Of a DNA stretch of 38,024 bases, positions 16,801 through 23,416 are shown one piece after another. Positions within the stretch are counted from its first letter, which is position 1. Every line of letters starts with the position of its first letter. The notes below the pieces were generated by a model. That model did no database searches, had not been told where the DNA came from, and saw only the letters and a list, made by a program, of their open reading frames with translations. The translations under genes were made by a program, and so were the position numbers. This DNA comes from a virus, in IMG/VR virus record IMGVR_UViG_3300037189_015940, positions 1-38,024 of that record; one strand, given 5' to 3'.

Positions 16801-18423
16801 ACAACTAGCGAATGCGCTTCCTTCACTTAAAGTCGCGACAAAAGACATCTCTGTAAACTTGAAATATTCTATAAAGTTTGTTTCATCGTATACTTCTGGA
16901 GTGGTTGGATAATTAGTCCACACACGGTGTTTCACAAATGGCAGCTTGATGTTCAACAAGTTAACATCTGTAGAAGATATTATTTGAAATGGCTGAAACT
17001 TATCAGGATATGTATTATCCTCATTATCAACGGGAATTATTTGCGATTGGTTTTTAAAGTTTTCAGTAGCTACAACAGATATGAAGTTTATAAAGTCAGG
17101 GTCAAGAGACAGCTCTTGAGCGTTATTATAATCTTTGGCACAATAATATGATATGTCGCAGTTATAAACACTTCCTCCAAAAAATATTCCAGAAAATGAA
17201 GACGTATTGGATGTTGCAATAAGCGATATGTTTATCACGTTGTCTTTTCTAATCGGTGTATTAGTAAAGTCTATTGAGACCACATCATTAACAATGTTAA
17301 TGTCTGAAAAAGAAGGAGGAACTTCAGAGTCAGAAAAACTTTCAGAAACATAGTTAACATCAAAATCCGCCTTTACCTCATCACCATCAATGTCAACCAA
17401 GTCTCTACCCTCTACGTAATTTCCGTAAATCAACCTGTTTCCAATAAATTCTTGAGCCTGAGCTTTTAGAGGTACGTTGTCAAAAAGTCTTTTTATTTCG
17501 TCCTCTGCTAAAATGCTATATATTTTGTTGTTGGAGAACACAAAGTCCTTGGTCGTATTGTCTGACCAGAATTTCTTGCTCTTATTGAATGTGTCAATTA
17601 TGTATACAAAACTAGAGTTGCTCTCTCTGAAAACCAATTGGACATCAGTTACGTTTCTATCTCCAGTATTAAATTCAACCTTTACTCCGTTAAACTGATT
17701 TATCATACCAGAGTTTTCCTGAGTAAGATAGTCAAGTCTAAAGTTAGCAGGGTAGAACTGAGGATTTGAAAATGTAGACAAAGCACTGTACTCACCGTCA
17801 ATATACTTATATCGATAAGCAAAAGATAAAAACCTTTCCTTTATGTTGTTTTCAACACCCGTACCCACAATAGCGGGAGTACACACAGGAGCCTCAAAGG
17901 GTGGCTTTTTGTAGAGAGATATATCATCACTGTTGAATCCATTTAAACCATATCCCTTAGCTCTCCCTATATTTACGCATCTAATGTCGTTTAGATTGTC
18001 AGTCCAAACTAATAGTTTTTGTTGGTTAAATGAATTGTAAATTACATTAATACCGGTAACATAGTATTTTGGGTCGAAGTTTAAAACATTGCTACCAGCA
18101 TCTCTATCGTCTTCAAGAACTACAGATGTGTTTCCGCTTAACTCACTGTATTCTAATACTAAGTTTTTAGTAGGCGAATAAACAAGCCAGTATATACAAG
18201 AATTTGCCTCATCAGCTATAGAGCCAATACATATAGATTCCTCTGGAAGTTGGTATGTTGACACAAACTCAAGCCCATATACGTTTTGAACGGACCCAAC
18301 TTTTTGCCCTTCGCTATTTGATACGATAACGTTTAAAGCGTCAATATACTCCCCGTCAGGTACAAGTCTAAGGTCTAAATCCTTATTCATTTTACCCGAA
18401 ACAAATTGTCTTTTTAACTCCAT
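13801..18423 (-). CDS. Large tail hub/muzzle protein with cadherin-like domain (1540 aa)
   Basis: The N-terminus (MELKRQFVSGKMNKDLDLRL, then VPDGEYIDALNVIVSNSEG and VGSVQNVYG) is the standard opening of the large tail-stabilisation or muzzle protein of podovirus tails in this group. Next come repeated beta-rich blocks (YRYKYIDGEYSALSTFSNPQF) that look like a propeller and fibronectin-type modules. Around residues 1357-1440 there is a cadherin-like/Big domain: SVEDDNVSLNEGETLTINVL, GNDTYEG, then YSVTDEFGCSYQGSINITV. The protein probably forms the tail tip that receives fibres and controls DNA exit. Its ATG overlaps the stop of the 294-aa connector gene. No depolymerase residues are recognisable. 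Confidence 0.75.
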   Translation of the reverse strand: MELKRQFVSGKMNKDLDLRLVPDGEYIDALNVIVSNSEGQKVGSVQNVYGLEFVSTYQLPEESICIGSIADEANSCIYWLVYSPTKNLVLEYSELSGNTSVVLEDDRDAGSNVLNFDPKYYVTGINVIYNSFNQQKLLVWTDNLNDIRCVNIGRAKGYGLNGFNSDDISLYKKPPFEAPVCTPAIVGTGVENNIKERFLSFAYRYKYIDGEYSALSTFSNPQFYPANFRLDYLTQENSGMINQFNGVKVEFNTGDRNVTDVQLVFRESNSSFVYIIDTFNKSKKFWSDNTTKDFVFSNNKIYSILAEDEIKRLFDNVPLKAQAQEFIGNRLIYGNYVEGRDLVDIDGDEVKADFDVNYVSESFSDSEVPPSFSDINIVNDVVSIDFTNTPIRKDNVINISLIATSNTSSFSGIFFGGSVYNCDISYYCAKDYNNAQELSLDPDFINFISVVATENFKNQSQIIPVDNEDNTYPDKFQPFQIISSTDVNLLNIKLPFVKHRVWTNYPTTPEVYDETNFIEYFKFTEMSFVATLSEGSAFASCKTNRSYECGIVYLDGSGRYSTVIANETISDGTVFIPISESDKKNQIKININHKAPAWANRYKIFVKDNKLEYQNIYATFVFKDGNYLWLKLEGLENQKVAVGDNLILKRDLDGPTDVLTKIEVLDYRTQAPDFIQSTTFEEPAGNYIKIKNIYSIDFANAEQIYKEVEANSAIRNGSATARSSLFTTFDGTSYTDYEIKAGSKVTIFYRNEKGGSNGGRYVFEKDFVALNTYANFYDFYQAEVVSANPFTTNFFRVEDGLDPSLPQNQNPITGTGYLYCGVTSIMNGNAQNRTFMYTKITILSSDNLLIFETDPKDKSSQIFYETQDTYLIDGSGNHLGKYSSDEDQDISANTPCEITLNYFNCYSQGNGAESYIVRDKFNGNFLSTATRGNGVEIDGYKANRNIASLTYSGAFDETSNYNSLNEFNLSRANYKDLDDRYGSIQKLFTKDTNLIVFQQYKVHNILYTKNILFDSVGGGQVASVESVLGNEVPYAGEFGIGNNPESFAFYGNSIYFADANKRAVLRLGGDGIQPISVYGMIAEFVKLFDQYINNFIFGGFDDKKQQYYLTFSDLEKPVEDVETPCNLTVSGTIIPDEEIVFNVPAPKQSFTMNIPYNFSSESRMVVSDGENVSTYSRLEGSGVVEYEKNTVADLVIITLSTEEDSSQYTIQAECPELNEGEVVLLVVNDDTDAGKSMQTGYSWSNPLIGVVGGNSNNEVFESDGVSRFENLIGQEGINEIPQDGATINVYAKDGSFDFKPCNRIGYFVTEDSLDVNQVLDEAVWLSLDFSGNFASGSFVFSKPSVNSKLYIVWDCASKISVEDDNVSLNEGETLTINVLGNDTYEGSVIVGIVSGASNGTAEVVDNDIVYTNESGSSDFIIYSVTDEFGCSYQGSINITVNSSESCFRFTSFKYLSNVLEGENEVIEFQYTDCLDNVQTIEFTIPIVSNGNPFLYKEYVFNDEIGDPVICCRPGSVTQIGGNIILQEQYNTYSESLFCSI

Positions 18424-19307
18424 TATTTAATCCAGTTTGTTTGGCTTCTCATAGATTGTAACAACTCATCATATCTAAGATTCATTAATCTTATTTTAGT
18501 GTTGTTTCTAATAGCCTTAAATTCGTCTTTTGCTCGTCTTACAATGTATTCTTGAATACCAACTTTATTGGTTAATATCTCGGCTTTTATGAAGTGATAC
18601 AAGTATTTTTCAGCAAGTTTATTTACCTTTAATTCCGACTCACTTAAATCAGAAAGACCATCAGAAATATACTCGATAACAATAGTTTTGTCTTGTAATT
18701 CAGAACTAAATCGAATAAATCCCTTGTCTTTTTCAATCATAAAACTTCCATTTCTGTTGGCTTTCTTCCCATCCATCCCGAATCTAGCTCCATATAAGTA
18801 GCCTTGACCAGCCTCGAATGGATACCCTAACTCAAAGGAAGTTCTATTTGCATTGACTAGAGGAGACTGCCCCTGCAATGTTTCTGATAAAGGCGTTCCT
18901 TCAAGAGCGTCTCCATTATTATCAAACATTACATTGTAATTGTTGTCCTGTAAATATGCCACAGATATTGCGTTGCTATTGTTTTGAATTAAAGGACGTA
19001 AATTTCCGTTCTCGTCTACATAGCTTATTCTAACATAGTTTATATAATCCTTTGGAAGTGGCATTTTTAAATCTTGAGCAACCTCTAGTTCTAAGGCACG
19101 AACCTCTCTTCCGGCGTCATAATTTAACTCCTGAAGACCTCTTTTTGCGTGAAATATAACCTCGTATCTTTTGCAGTCATTGATAACCTTGTCATCACCA
19201 ACATACATTATATAGAAGTTGTTTATGATTTCCTTTAACAAAACATATTGGTACTCACCCCAGTTATTTTCGTCTTCGTAGTATTGTTGGTCTGTAAGTT
19301 GTAACAT
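18423..19307 (-). CDS. Head-tail connector / ring protein 2 (294 aa)
   Basis: The product starts MLQLTDQQYYEDENNWGEYQ and continues YVLLKEIINNFYIMYVGDDK, then AKRGLQELNYDAGREVRALE; these blocks are typical of a connector family found between capsid and tail-hub genes of Bacteroidota podoviruses. It is alpha/beta with a central Gly/Asn-rich loop region (about 120-190). It probably forms a ring below the portal that joins head to tail. It overlaps both neighbours by about one base, so the two ring proteins and the tail hub are translated in series. Confidence 0.65.
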   Translation of the reverse strand: MLQLTDQQYYEDENNWGEYQYVLLKEIINNFYIMYVGDDKVINDCKRYEVIFHAKRGLQELNYDAGREVRALELEVAQDLKMPLPKDYINYVRISYVDENGNLRPLIQNNSNAISVAYLQDNNYNVMFDNNGDALEGTPLSETLQGQSPLVNANRTSFELGYPFEAGQGYLYGARFGMDGKKANRNGSFMIEKDKGFIRFSSELQDKTIVIEYISDGLSDLSESELKVNKLAEKYLYHFIKAEILTNKVGIQEYIVRRAKDEFKAIRNNTKIRLMNLRYDELLQSMRSQTNWIK

Positions 19308-19993
19308 TATTGCGTTCTATTTGTTATCATTTCGTGTTCTTCAATTGCTTTTGCGGCAACAACAATATCTTGTTCTCTTATGTTCAAACCAGCATACTTT
19401 AAAATACGCATAGTTATCTCCATCTTGTCGTCATATCCAATCTCAAAGTCTTGATAGTTTGGGTCGGACGGATTAAACACGGCGTCCTCACCAACCATAA
19501 AGTAAGTCCAATTAGGGTCTTTTGGTAGCCTGAAGTAAACCAACTCAACACCATCCTCTATAGTGTCTGGATATACTTTGTAAGTGCCGTCATATTTGAC
19601 ATAAGCCGGATATAAAAGAGAAGGAGCTGTTAAGTTGCTTTCCAATAAAAACCACAGTTTATCCCTTCCTATATTTTCAATCTCCTTACTATTGTAGAGA
19701 AGATTTATTGTAACGTAAAAATCATTAGGTTCCTCAAAAATACCATTGTTGTATGTTAACGAAGTTGGAGCAACAATAAACTTGTCTAGGTTTTCCTTGG
19801 TCTTTTTTAATATTTCTTTTTCATTAATACGAGATTCCCTAACTACAGACGCTCTATTATGTCTATGAAAATAACCATCAACAATTTCCTGTTGAGCCTG
19901 TTTTGCAAAAGTGTTAAATTCAAGAGGGGTAATATATCCTCGACTTTCCTTGTTTAATATGAAGTGAACAAGGTTTCTTATGTCGTTAATCAT
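19307..19993 (-). CDS. Head-tail adaptor / ring protein 1 (228 aa)
   Basis: The sequence opens MINDIRNLVHFILNKESRGY followed by ITPLEFNTFAKQAQQEIVDG, a helical N-terminus, and then has the characteristic YKVYPDTIEDGVELVYFRLP then KDPNWTYF beta block seen in podovirus adaptor proteins. A C-terminal helical region ends in EEHEMITNRTQ. The likely role is a ring adaptor docking on the portal during tail assembly. The gene is the first after a strong terminator and a -7 element, so the tail operon probably starts here. Family assignment is by pattern and position. Confidence 0.65.
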   Translation of the reverse strand: MINDIRNLVHFILNKESRGYITPLEFNTFAKQAQQEIVDGYFHRHNRASVVRESRINEKEILKKTKENLDKFIVAPTSLTYNNGIFEEPNDFYVTINLLYNSKEIENIGRDKLWFLLESNLTAPSLLYPAYVKYDGTYKVYPDTIEDGVELVYFRLPKDPNWTYFMVGEDAVFNPSDPNYQDFEIGYDDKMEITMRILKYAGLNIREQDIVVAAKAIEEHEMITNRTQ

Positions 19994-20009
19994 AATGTCA
20001 AATTTTATG

Positions 20010-20017
20010 CAAATTTA
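20010..20017 (-). promoter_or_regulatory. Possible -7 promoter element of the tail operon
   Basis: The minus strand reads TAAATTTG, a match to TAnnTTTG, 16 bases before the ATG at 19993 and just after a terminator T-run. The nearest upstream TTG is about 30 bases away, beyond the usual spacing, so the -33 part is uncertain. A start point here would give the tail genes their own transcript. Confidence 0.45.
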
Positions 20018-20050
20018 CAAAAAAAAAGCACCCCGTTTCCGGAGTGCCAA
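20018..20050 (-). terminator. Strong intrinsic terminator after the 257-aa gene
   Basis: On the minus strand GCACTCCG (20047-20040) pairs with CGGGGTGC (20035-20028) through eight base pairs including one T-G wobble, closed by a GAAA tetraloop, and a run of eight or more T follows. It is placed 22 bases after the stop of the 257-aa gene. Confidence 0.88.
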
Positions 20051-20071
20051 AAGAGAAAAATATTATAAGGC

Positions 20072-20845
20072 TTATAGTGATTCGCTAATTTTAGAAAGCA
20101 CGTCCATACCCTCGTCCGTTAGGAAGAATGAAGCCATTGCTGAGTAAACGTTTTCTCCAAAAGGTACTGTTAAAATTTTCCCTCCTTCTTTCGCCCAAGT
20201 TACATTTCGTCCGTCTCTGCTGATTTTGATAATACCCATATCTACAGCTCGAACTGCAATGTTTCTAAACTTGACAATATCATCATCCACAAGAGCCATA
20301 AACTCTTTTGGGTTTTTACGAGCGTAAACCATTAAGTCACGTCGAAGTTCAGATGAAGATAATCGGTCTACTTTATTCTTGAAAATCACTCGCCCAACGG
20401 CCTCTAAATCCTCAATAGCCATTTCTTTTACTTGAATCTGAGCGTTTAGTACAACCAACTCTTCATCGTAATCCTTTTGAGCTTTTTGCTCTGGATTGAA
20501 CTCATAGAATACTTTTCCGTTGTCCGGGTGGTAAATTGATAAAAATTTTTGTAACTCAACATTTTCTTTAGGGACGATTAGTTTCCCGTTCTCCATGACA
20601 ATTTGAGTTGTTACAGCATACCCATCTTGCTCATCTAAGAATACAGAAGACTGATTGTCGCAATAACGTAAAGCTCGATTCTTTTCACCGTCAAAATACA
20701 ATAGTGGTTTTGATGGAGCGTGCTTAGAACGGATAGCGTAAGTAATTGGAGTTGCATCTCCTTTTAAAATGTAAGTTCTGTCCTTGAACTCAAAAGTTTC
20801 TTCAGTAGGTCTTTCAACCACTTGCTTTGGTTTTCTTCCAGCCAT
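20072..20845 (-). CDS. Putative capsid-associated protein (257 aa)
   Basis: The protein begins MAGRKPKQVVERPTEETFEF and shows an N-terminal beta-rich region (FEFKDRTYILKGDATPITYA) and a central helical coiled segment (VVLNAQIQVKEMAIEDLEAV), then FKNKVDRLSSSELRRDLMVY and a C-terminal winged-helix-like part (VDMGIIKISRDGRNVTWAKE, followed by a glycine-containing turn and a helix). No family is recognised with confidence. It is placed between the major capsid and the ring proteins, yet is insulated on both sides by terminators and carries its own -7 element. It may be an abundant head decoration, a head-completion protein or a regulator. Confidence 0.6.
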   Translation of the reverse strand: MAGRKPKQVVERPTEETFEFKDRTYILKGDATPITYAIRSKHAPSKPLLYFDGEKNRALRYCDNQSSVFLDEQDGYAVTTQIVMENGKLIVPKENVELQKFLSIYHPDNGKVFYEFNPEQKAQKDYDEELVVLNAQIQVKEMAIEDLEAVGRVIFKNKVDRLSSSELRRDLMVYARKNPKEFMALVDDDIVKFRNIAVRAVDMGIIKISRDGRNVTWAKEGGKILTVPFGENVYSAMASFFLTDEGMDVLSKISESL

Positions 20846-20871
20846 ATTAAATTAGATTAAAAATGATGGTG

Positions 20872-20879
20872 CAAATATA
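20872..20879 (-). promoter_or_regulatory. Possible -7 promoter element of the 257-aa gene
   Basis: The minus strand reads TATATTTG directly after the terminator T-run, 26 bases before ATG 20845. It matches TAnnTTTG; no TTG is visible 17-23 bases upstream because the terminator hairpin occupies that space. Confidence 0.45.
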
Positions 20880-20910
20880 CAAAAAAAAAGAGAGGCATAA
20901 GCCCCTCTTC
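20880..20910 (-). terminator. Intrinsic terminator after the major capsid gene
   Basis: The minus strand shows AGAGG (20908-20904), a short loop GGCTTATG and CCTCT (20895-20891), followed by nine T. The GGC/GCC bases inside the loop can extend the pairing with a bulge. It lies about 20 bases after the capsid stop. Confidence 0.82.
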
Positions 20911-20929
20911 TTTGTAGTGTAGATTACTA

Positions 20930-22306
20930 CTATTTTAACAACATAAAGTTGTTAGCTCCAAGAGTAATCAATGCTCGCTCTGACAAGAAGTGAACAGCCA
21001 TAGCGTCCAAATCTGTGTTAGAAGCACCACCAGCAGAACCTACTACCCAAGACTTATACTTGCGGTCTTCAGTTTCTGACTTGCGGTAACGTACGTGTAA
21101 GAACGGACGCTTAGCATTTTTACCAATTACTTGGTCGTAAACAGTAGTAGTACCAGCAGGAACCAAGATACCGTCAATATCGGTAACGTAACCACGAGTA
21201 GTAGCGTCGTTCAAATATTTCCAGTCAGACTTATAAAAGTCATATCCTAAGTTAAACCCTTTGAATCCTAAGTTTAACGCCATCTTCTCATCGTTATCAA
21301 ACAAACCGTAAGAAGCCAATGCTGTGTTAGCATTAGAGATAGACGCTAAAGTCTTGTCAATTTCAAACGATGTTTTACGATTTACGAATAAAACGTTTTC
21401 TTGAATAGCACCTTCTTTGTCAAGAATCTTAATGATGTTTTCAATGTCTTCACGCTCAGTGATTGCTCCAGTACCAACGTTACCACGAGTTTCAACTTCG
21501 TAGAATAAACCTTTAGTACCTTTGTAACCAGCAGTAGCAGCAGCAGAACCAGCAACAGCTACTTCTCCTTCAACCATTGACATTTCAAGGTAATCCTCAA
21601 AACGTAAACGAGTTTCGTGTTCTGATTTCAAATACCACAAGTATCCTGTAGCACCGTTTTCAGTAGTAACTTCAACCCATCCGATTTGAGCCATATCAGA
21701 ACCATTAACTTGGTATTTGTCTTTGATAATGATAGGGTTGTTTTCTAAGAACTCAGATTCAGCTTCCAAAGAACCTTCCATTCCGTTAGTTCCTTTTTTA
21801 AATTCAGAACCGTAAACGAAGATTTTTAAAGCACTAGCAGTGTTTGAAATACCAATAGAATCCAAGTCTGTATCAGCGTAAGGAGCCACAGTAATAGTAA
21901 CGCCATCAACAGCAATGTTTGTAACAATAGCTTTTGCTACAACACTGTTAGAGGTGTCACTGACTACGATAGTTTGATTTAAACGCACGGCATGAGGAGC
22001 ATCAAACTCGATTTCATTAACGTCAGTCAATGTTCCTGTTCCAAATACGTGTAAACGACCTTGCTCTGTCCATTTGATCAAGTCAGAAGTAGAAGGCATT
22101 TCAGCTCCAACCATACGAAGGAATGAAGCAATAGAGCGATTACCGAAACGCTCAAACTCTTTCTCATACAAATCAGGTAATTCGTGAGACAAGAAATCAA
22201 ATGTTCCAATGTAGTTTGTAGATAATACAGACTTGCTTGGTGTAGGGGTCAATAAAGGAGCCCCTGTAATCGCGTTAGATGTAAAATTTGCGGTTTGTAA
22301 AGCCAT
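20930..22306 (-). CDS. Major capsid protein (458 aa)
   Basis: The product begins MALQTANFTSNAITGAPLLT and then has FLSHELPDLYEKEFERFGNR, SIASFLRMVGAEMPSTSDLI and KWTEQGRLHVFG, blocks I associate with HK97-fold capsid proteins of crAss-like and related podoviruses. Later segments include TRLRFEDYLEMSMVEGEVAV (the long spine helix region) and a beta-rich C-terminus LGANNFMLLK. Length is in the normal range for this group. It follows the scaffold candidate by 23 bases and is followed by a terminator, which would allow high, separate expression. Codon use is notably more GC-rich and regular than in neighbouring genes, consistent with a highly expressed protein. Confidence 0.82.
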   Translation of the reverse strand: MALQTANFTSNAITGAPLLTPTPSKSVLSTNYIGTFDFLSHELPDLYEKEFERFGNRSIASFLRMVGAEMPSTSDLIKWTEQGRLHVFGTGTLTDVNEIEFDAPHAVRLNQTIVVSDTSNSVVAKAIVTNIAVDGVTITVAPYADTDLDSIGISNTASALKIFVYGSEFKKGTNGMEGSLEAESEFLENNPIIIKDKYQVNGSDMAQIGWVEVTTENGATGYLWYLKSEHETRLRFEDYLEMSMVEGEVAVAGSAAATAGYKGTKGLFYEVETRGNVGTGAITEREDIENIIKILDKEGAIQENVLFVNRKTSFEIDKTLASISNANTALASYGLFDNDEKMALNLGFKGFNLGYDFYKSDWKYLNDATTRGYVTDIDGILVPAGTTTVYDQVIGKNAKRPFLHVRYRKSETEDRKYKSWVVGSAGGASNTDLDAMAVHFLSERALITLGANNFMLLK

Positions 22307-22329
22307 TTTGTTTGTGTTGTGTTGTTAGT

Positions 22330-23376
22330 TTATCGTTTAATTATTTTCAAGCCACTTCCAAAAGAATCATCTTGCACAGCTCTAATTCTAGGCTTGTCGT
22401 TTGTTTGGACGTCTTTGACATCTCTAACATTCATATCGACATTTTTAATATCCTTAATGACGCCTTTTGTTGCGTCAGACTTGCCTTGCTCGTAAAAAAA
22501 CTTAGCAAAAGCATCAGGATTCATCGCCATCGTTAAAGCCTTGTGATAAGAGTGTGCATCTTTAAGAACACCGTTTTCATCTAAATGTTTCTTAATGAAA
22601 TTAGTAACGTCTAGGTTGTTGCTTTTTACTTCCTCGACATTTTCCGGTTTATAACCAACTTTCTTCTCCCCTAAGTCAAATTCAAAACCTTTGAATGAAT
22701 TAAAGAAGTCCTCGGTCTTTTTCATAAACACGGACGAGCGTTCTCTCTGTTGTTTCTCCTCCTGTTCTAAAGTGGCATTATGTTGTTTGTAAAACTCATA
22801 CGCTTTTTTCTGTTCTTCAGACAAACCAGCACTAGACCCTAGCGATAGTTTTAATTCGTCTTTTTTAGAATTTAAAAAGTTTCGAGCTTCAAACAACTCC
22901 TCTTTTAAGGCAACTTTTTTGTTTTTAATGTCCGACTCAGAATCAACATCTTCATCGAACCCATACTTAGAATCGATAAGGTATTCAATATCCTCCTCAT
23001 CTAAGTGCGGTTTTTGCATTTTATAATAATTTCTAAGAACTTCTTCATCTGAGGCTGAGTTCCAATCTTTACTGACCTTTATGTAATTCTCTACACCATA
23101 GTCAATTAAAGTTTTAACATCCTCCGGCAATTCTGGAGTTTTAAAAATATCCTCTACACTATTTAGTTGTTTCTCGTACTTAGTATTCAGATATTGTAAA
23201 ATTTCGTCATCGCTTAAAGAGGATTCTTTTATTTCTTCTTGAACCTCATCTTTTGTTTCATTCTCATTTACTTCTTCGTTAAGGTTTTGTTCAAACTCCT
23301 CTTGAATAGATTGTTCTTGCTCCTGAATAGATGATTGCTCCTCCGCATCAACGACTCTAAATTTTAATCCCTCCAT
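22330..23376 (-). CDS. Putative scaffold / head assembly protein (348 aa)
   Basis: The product is very acidic at the N-terminus (residues 10-55, rich in Glu and Gln: EEQSSIQEQEQSIQEEFEQN) and almost entirely helical, with a coiled-coil middle (KKVALKEELFEARNFLNSKK, EQEEKQQRERSSVF) and a C-terminal helix with small basic end (GLKIIKR). This composition and its place directly before the major capsid gene suit a scaffolding protein, whose C-terminus would contact capsid subunits. No protease motif is seen. An alternative is a minor head component. A -7 promoter-like element lies 22 bases upstream. Confidence 0.6.
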   Translation of the reverse strand: MEGLKFRVVDAEEQSSIQEQEQSIQEEFEQNLNEEVNENETKDEVQEEIKESSLSDDEILQYLNTKYEKQLNSVEDIFKTPELPEDVKTLIDYGVENYIKVSKDWNSASDEEVLRNYYKMQKPHLDEEDIEYLIDSKYGFDEDVDSESDIKNKKVALKEELFEARNFLNSKKDELKLSLGSSAGLSEEQKKAYEFYKQHNATLEQEEKQQRERSSVFMKKTEDFFNSFKGFEFDLGEKKVGYKPENVEEVKSNNLDVTNFIKKHLDENGVLKDAHSYHKALTMAMNPDAFAKFFYEQGKSDATKGVIKDIKNVDMNVRDVKDVQTNDKPRIRAVQDDSFGSGLKIIKR

Positions 23377-23397
23377 GTTTATTTAATTAAATTTGTG

Positions 23398-23405
23398 CAA
23401 AATTA
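23398..23405 (-). promoter_or_regulatory. Possible -7 promoter element of the scaffold/capsid genes
   Basis: In the 40-base gap after the portal gene the minus strand reads TAATTTTG, matching TAnnTTTG. A TTG exists upstream with a 26-base spacer, slightly longer than the usual 17-23. It would give the scaffold and capsid genes their own transcript. Confidence 0.4.
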
Positions 23406-23416
23406 ATATATTTTTT

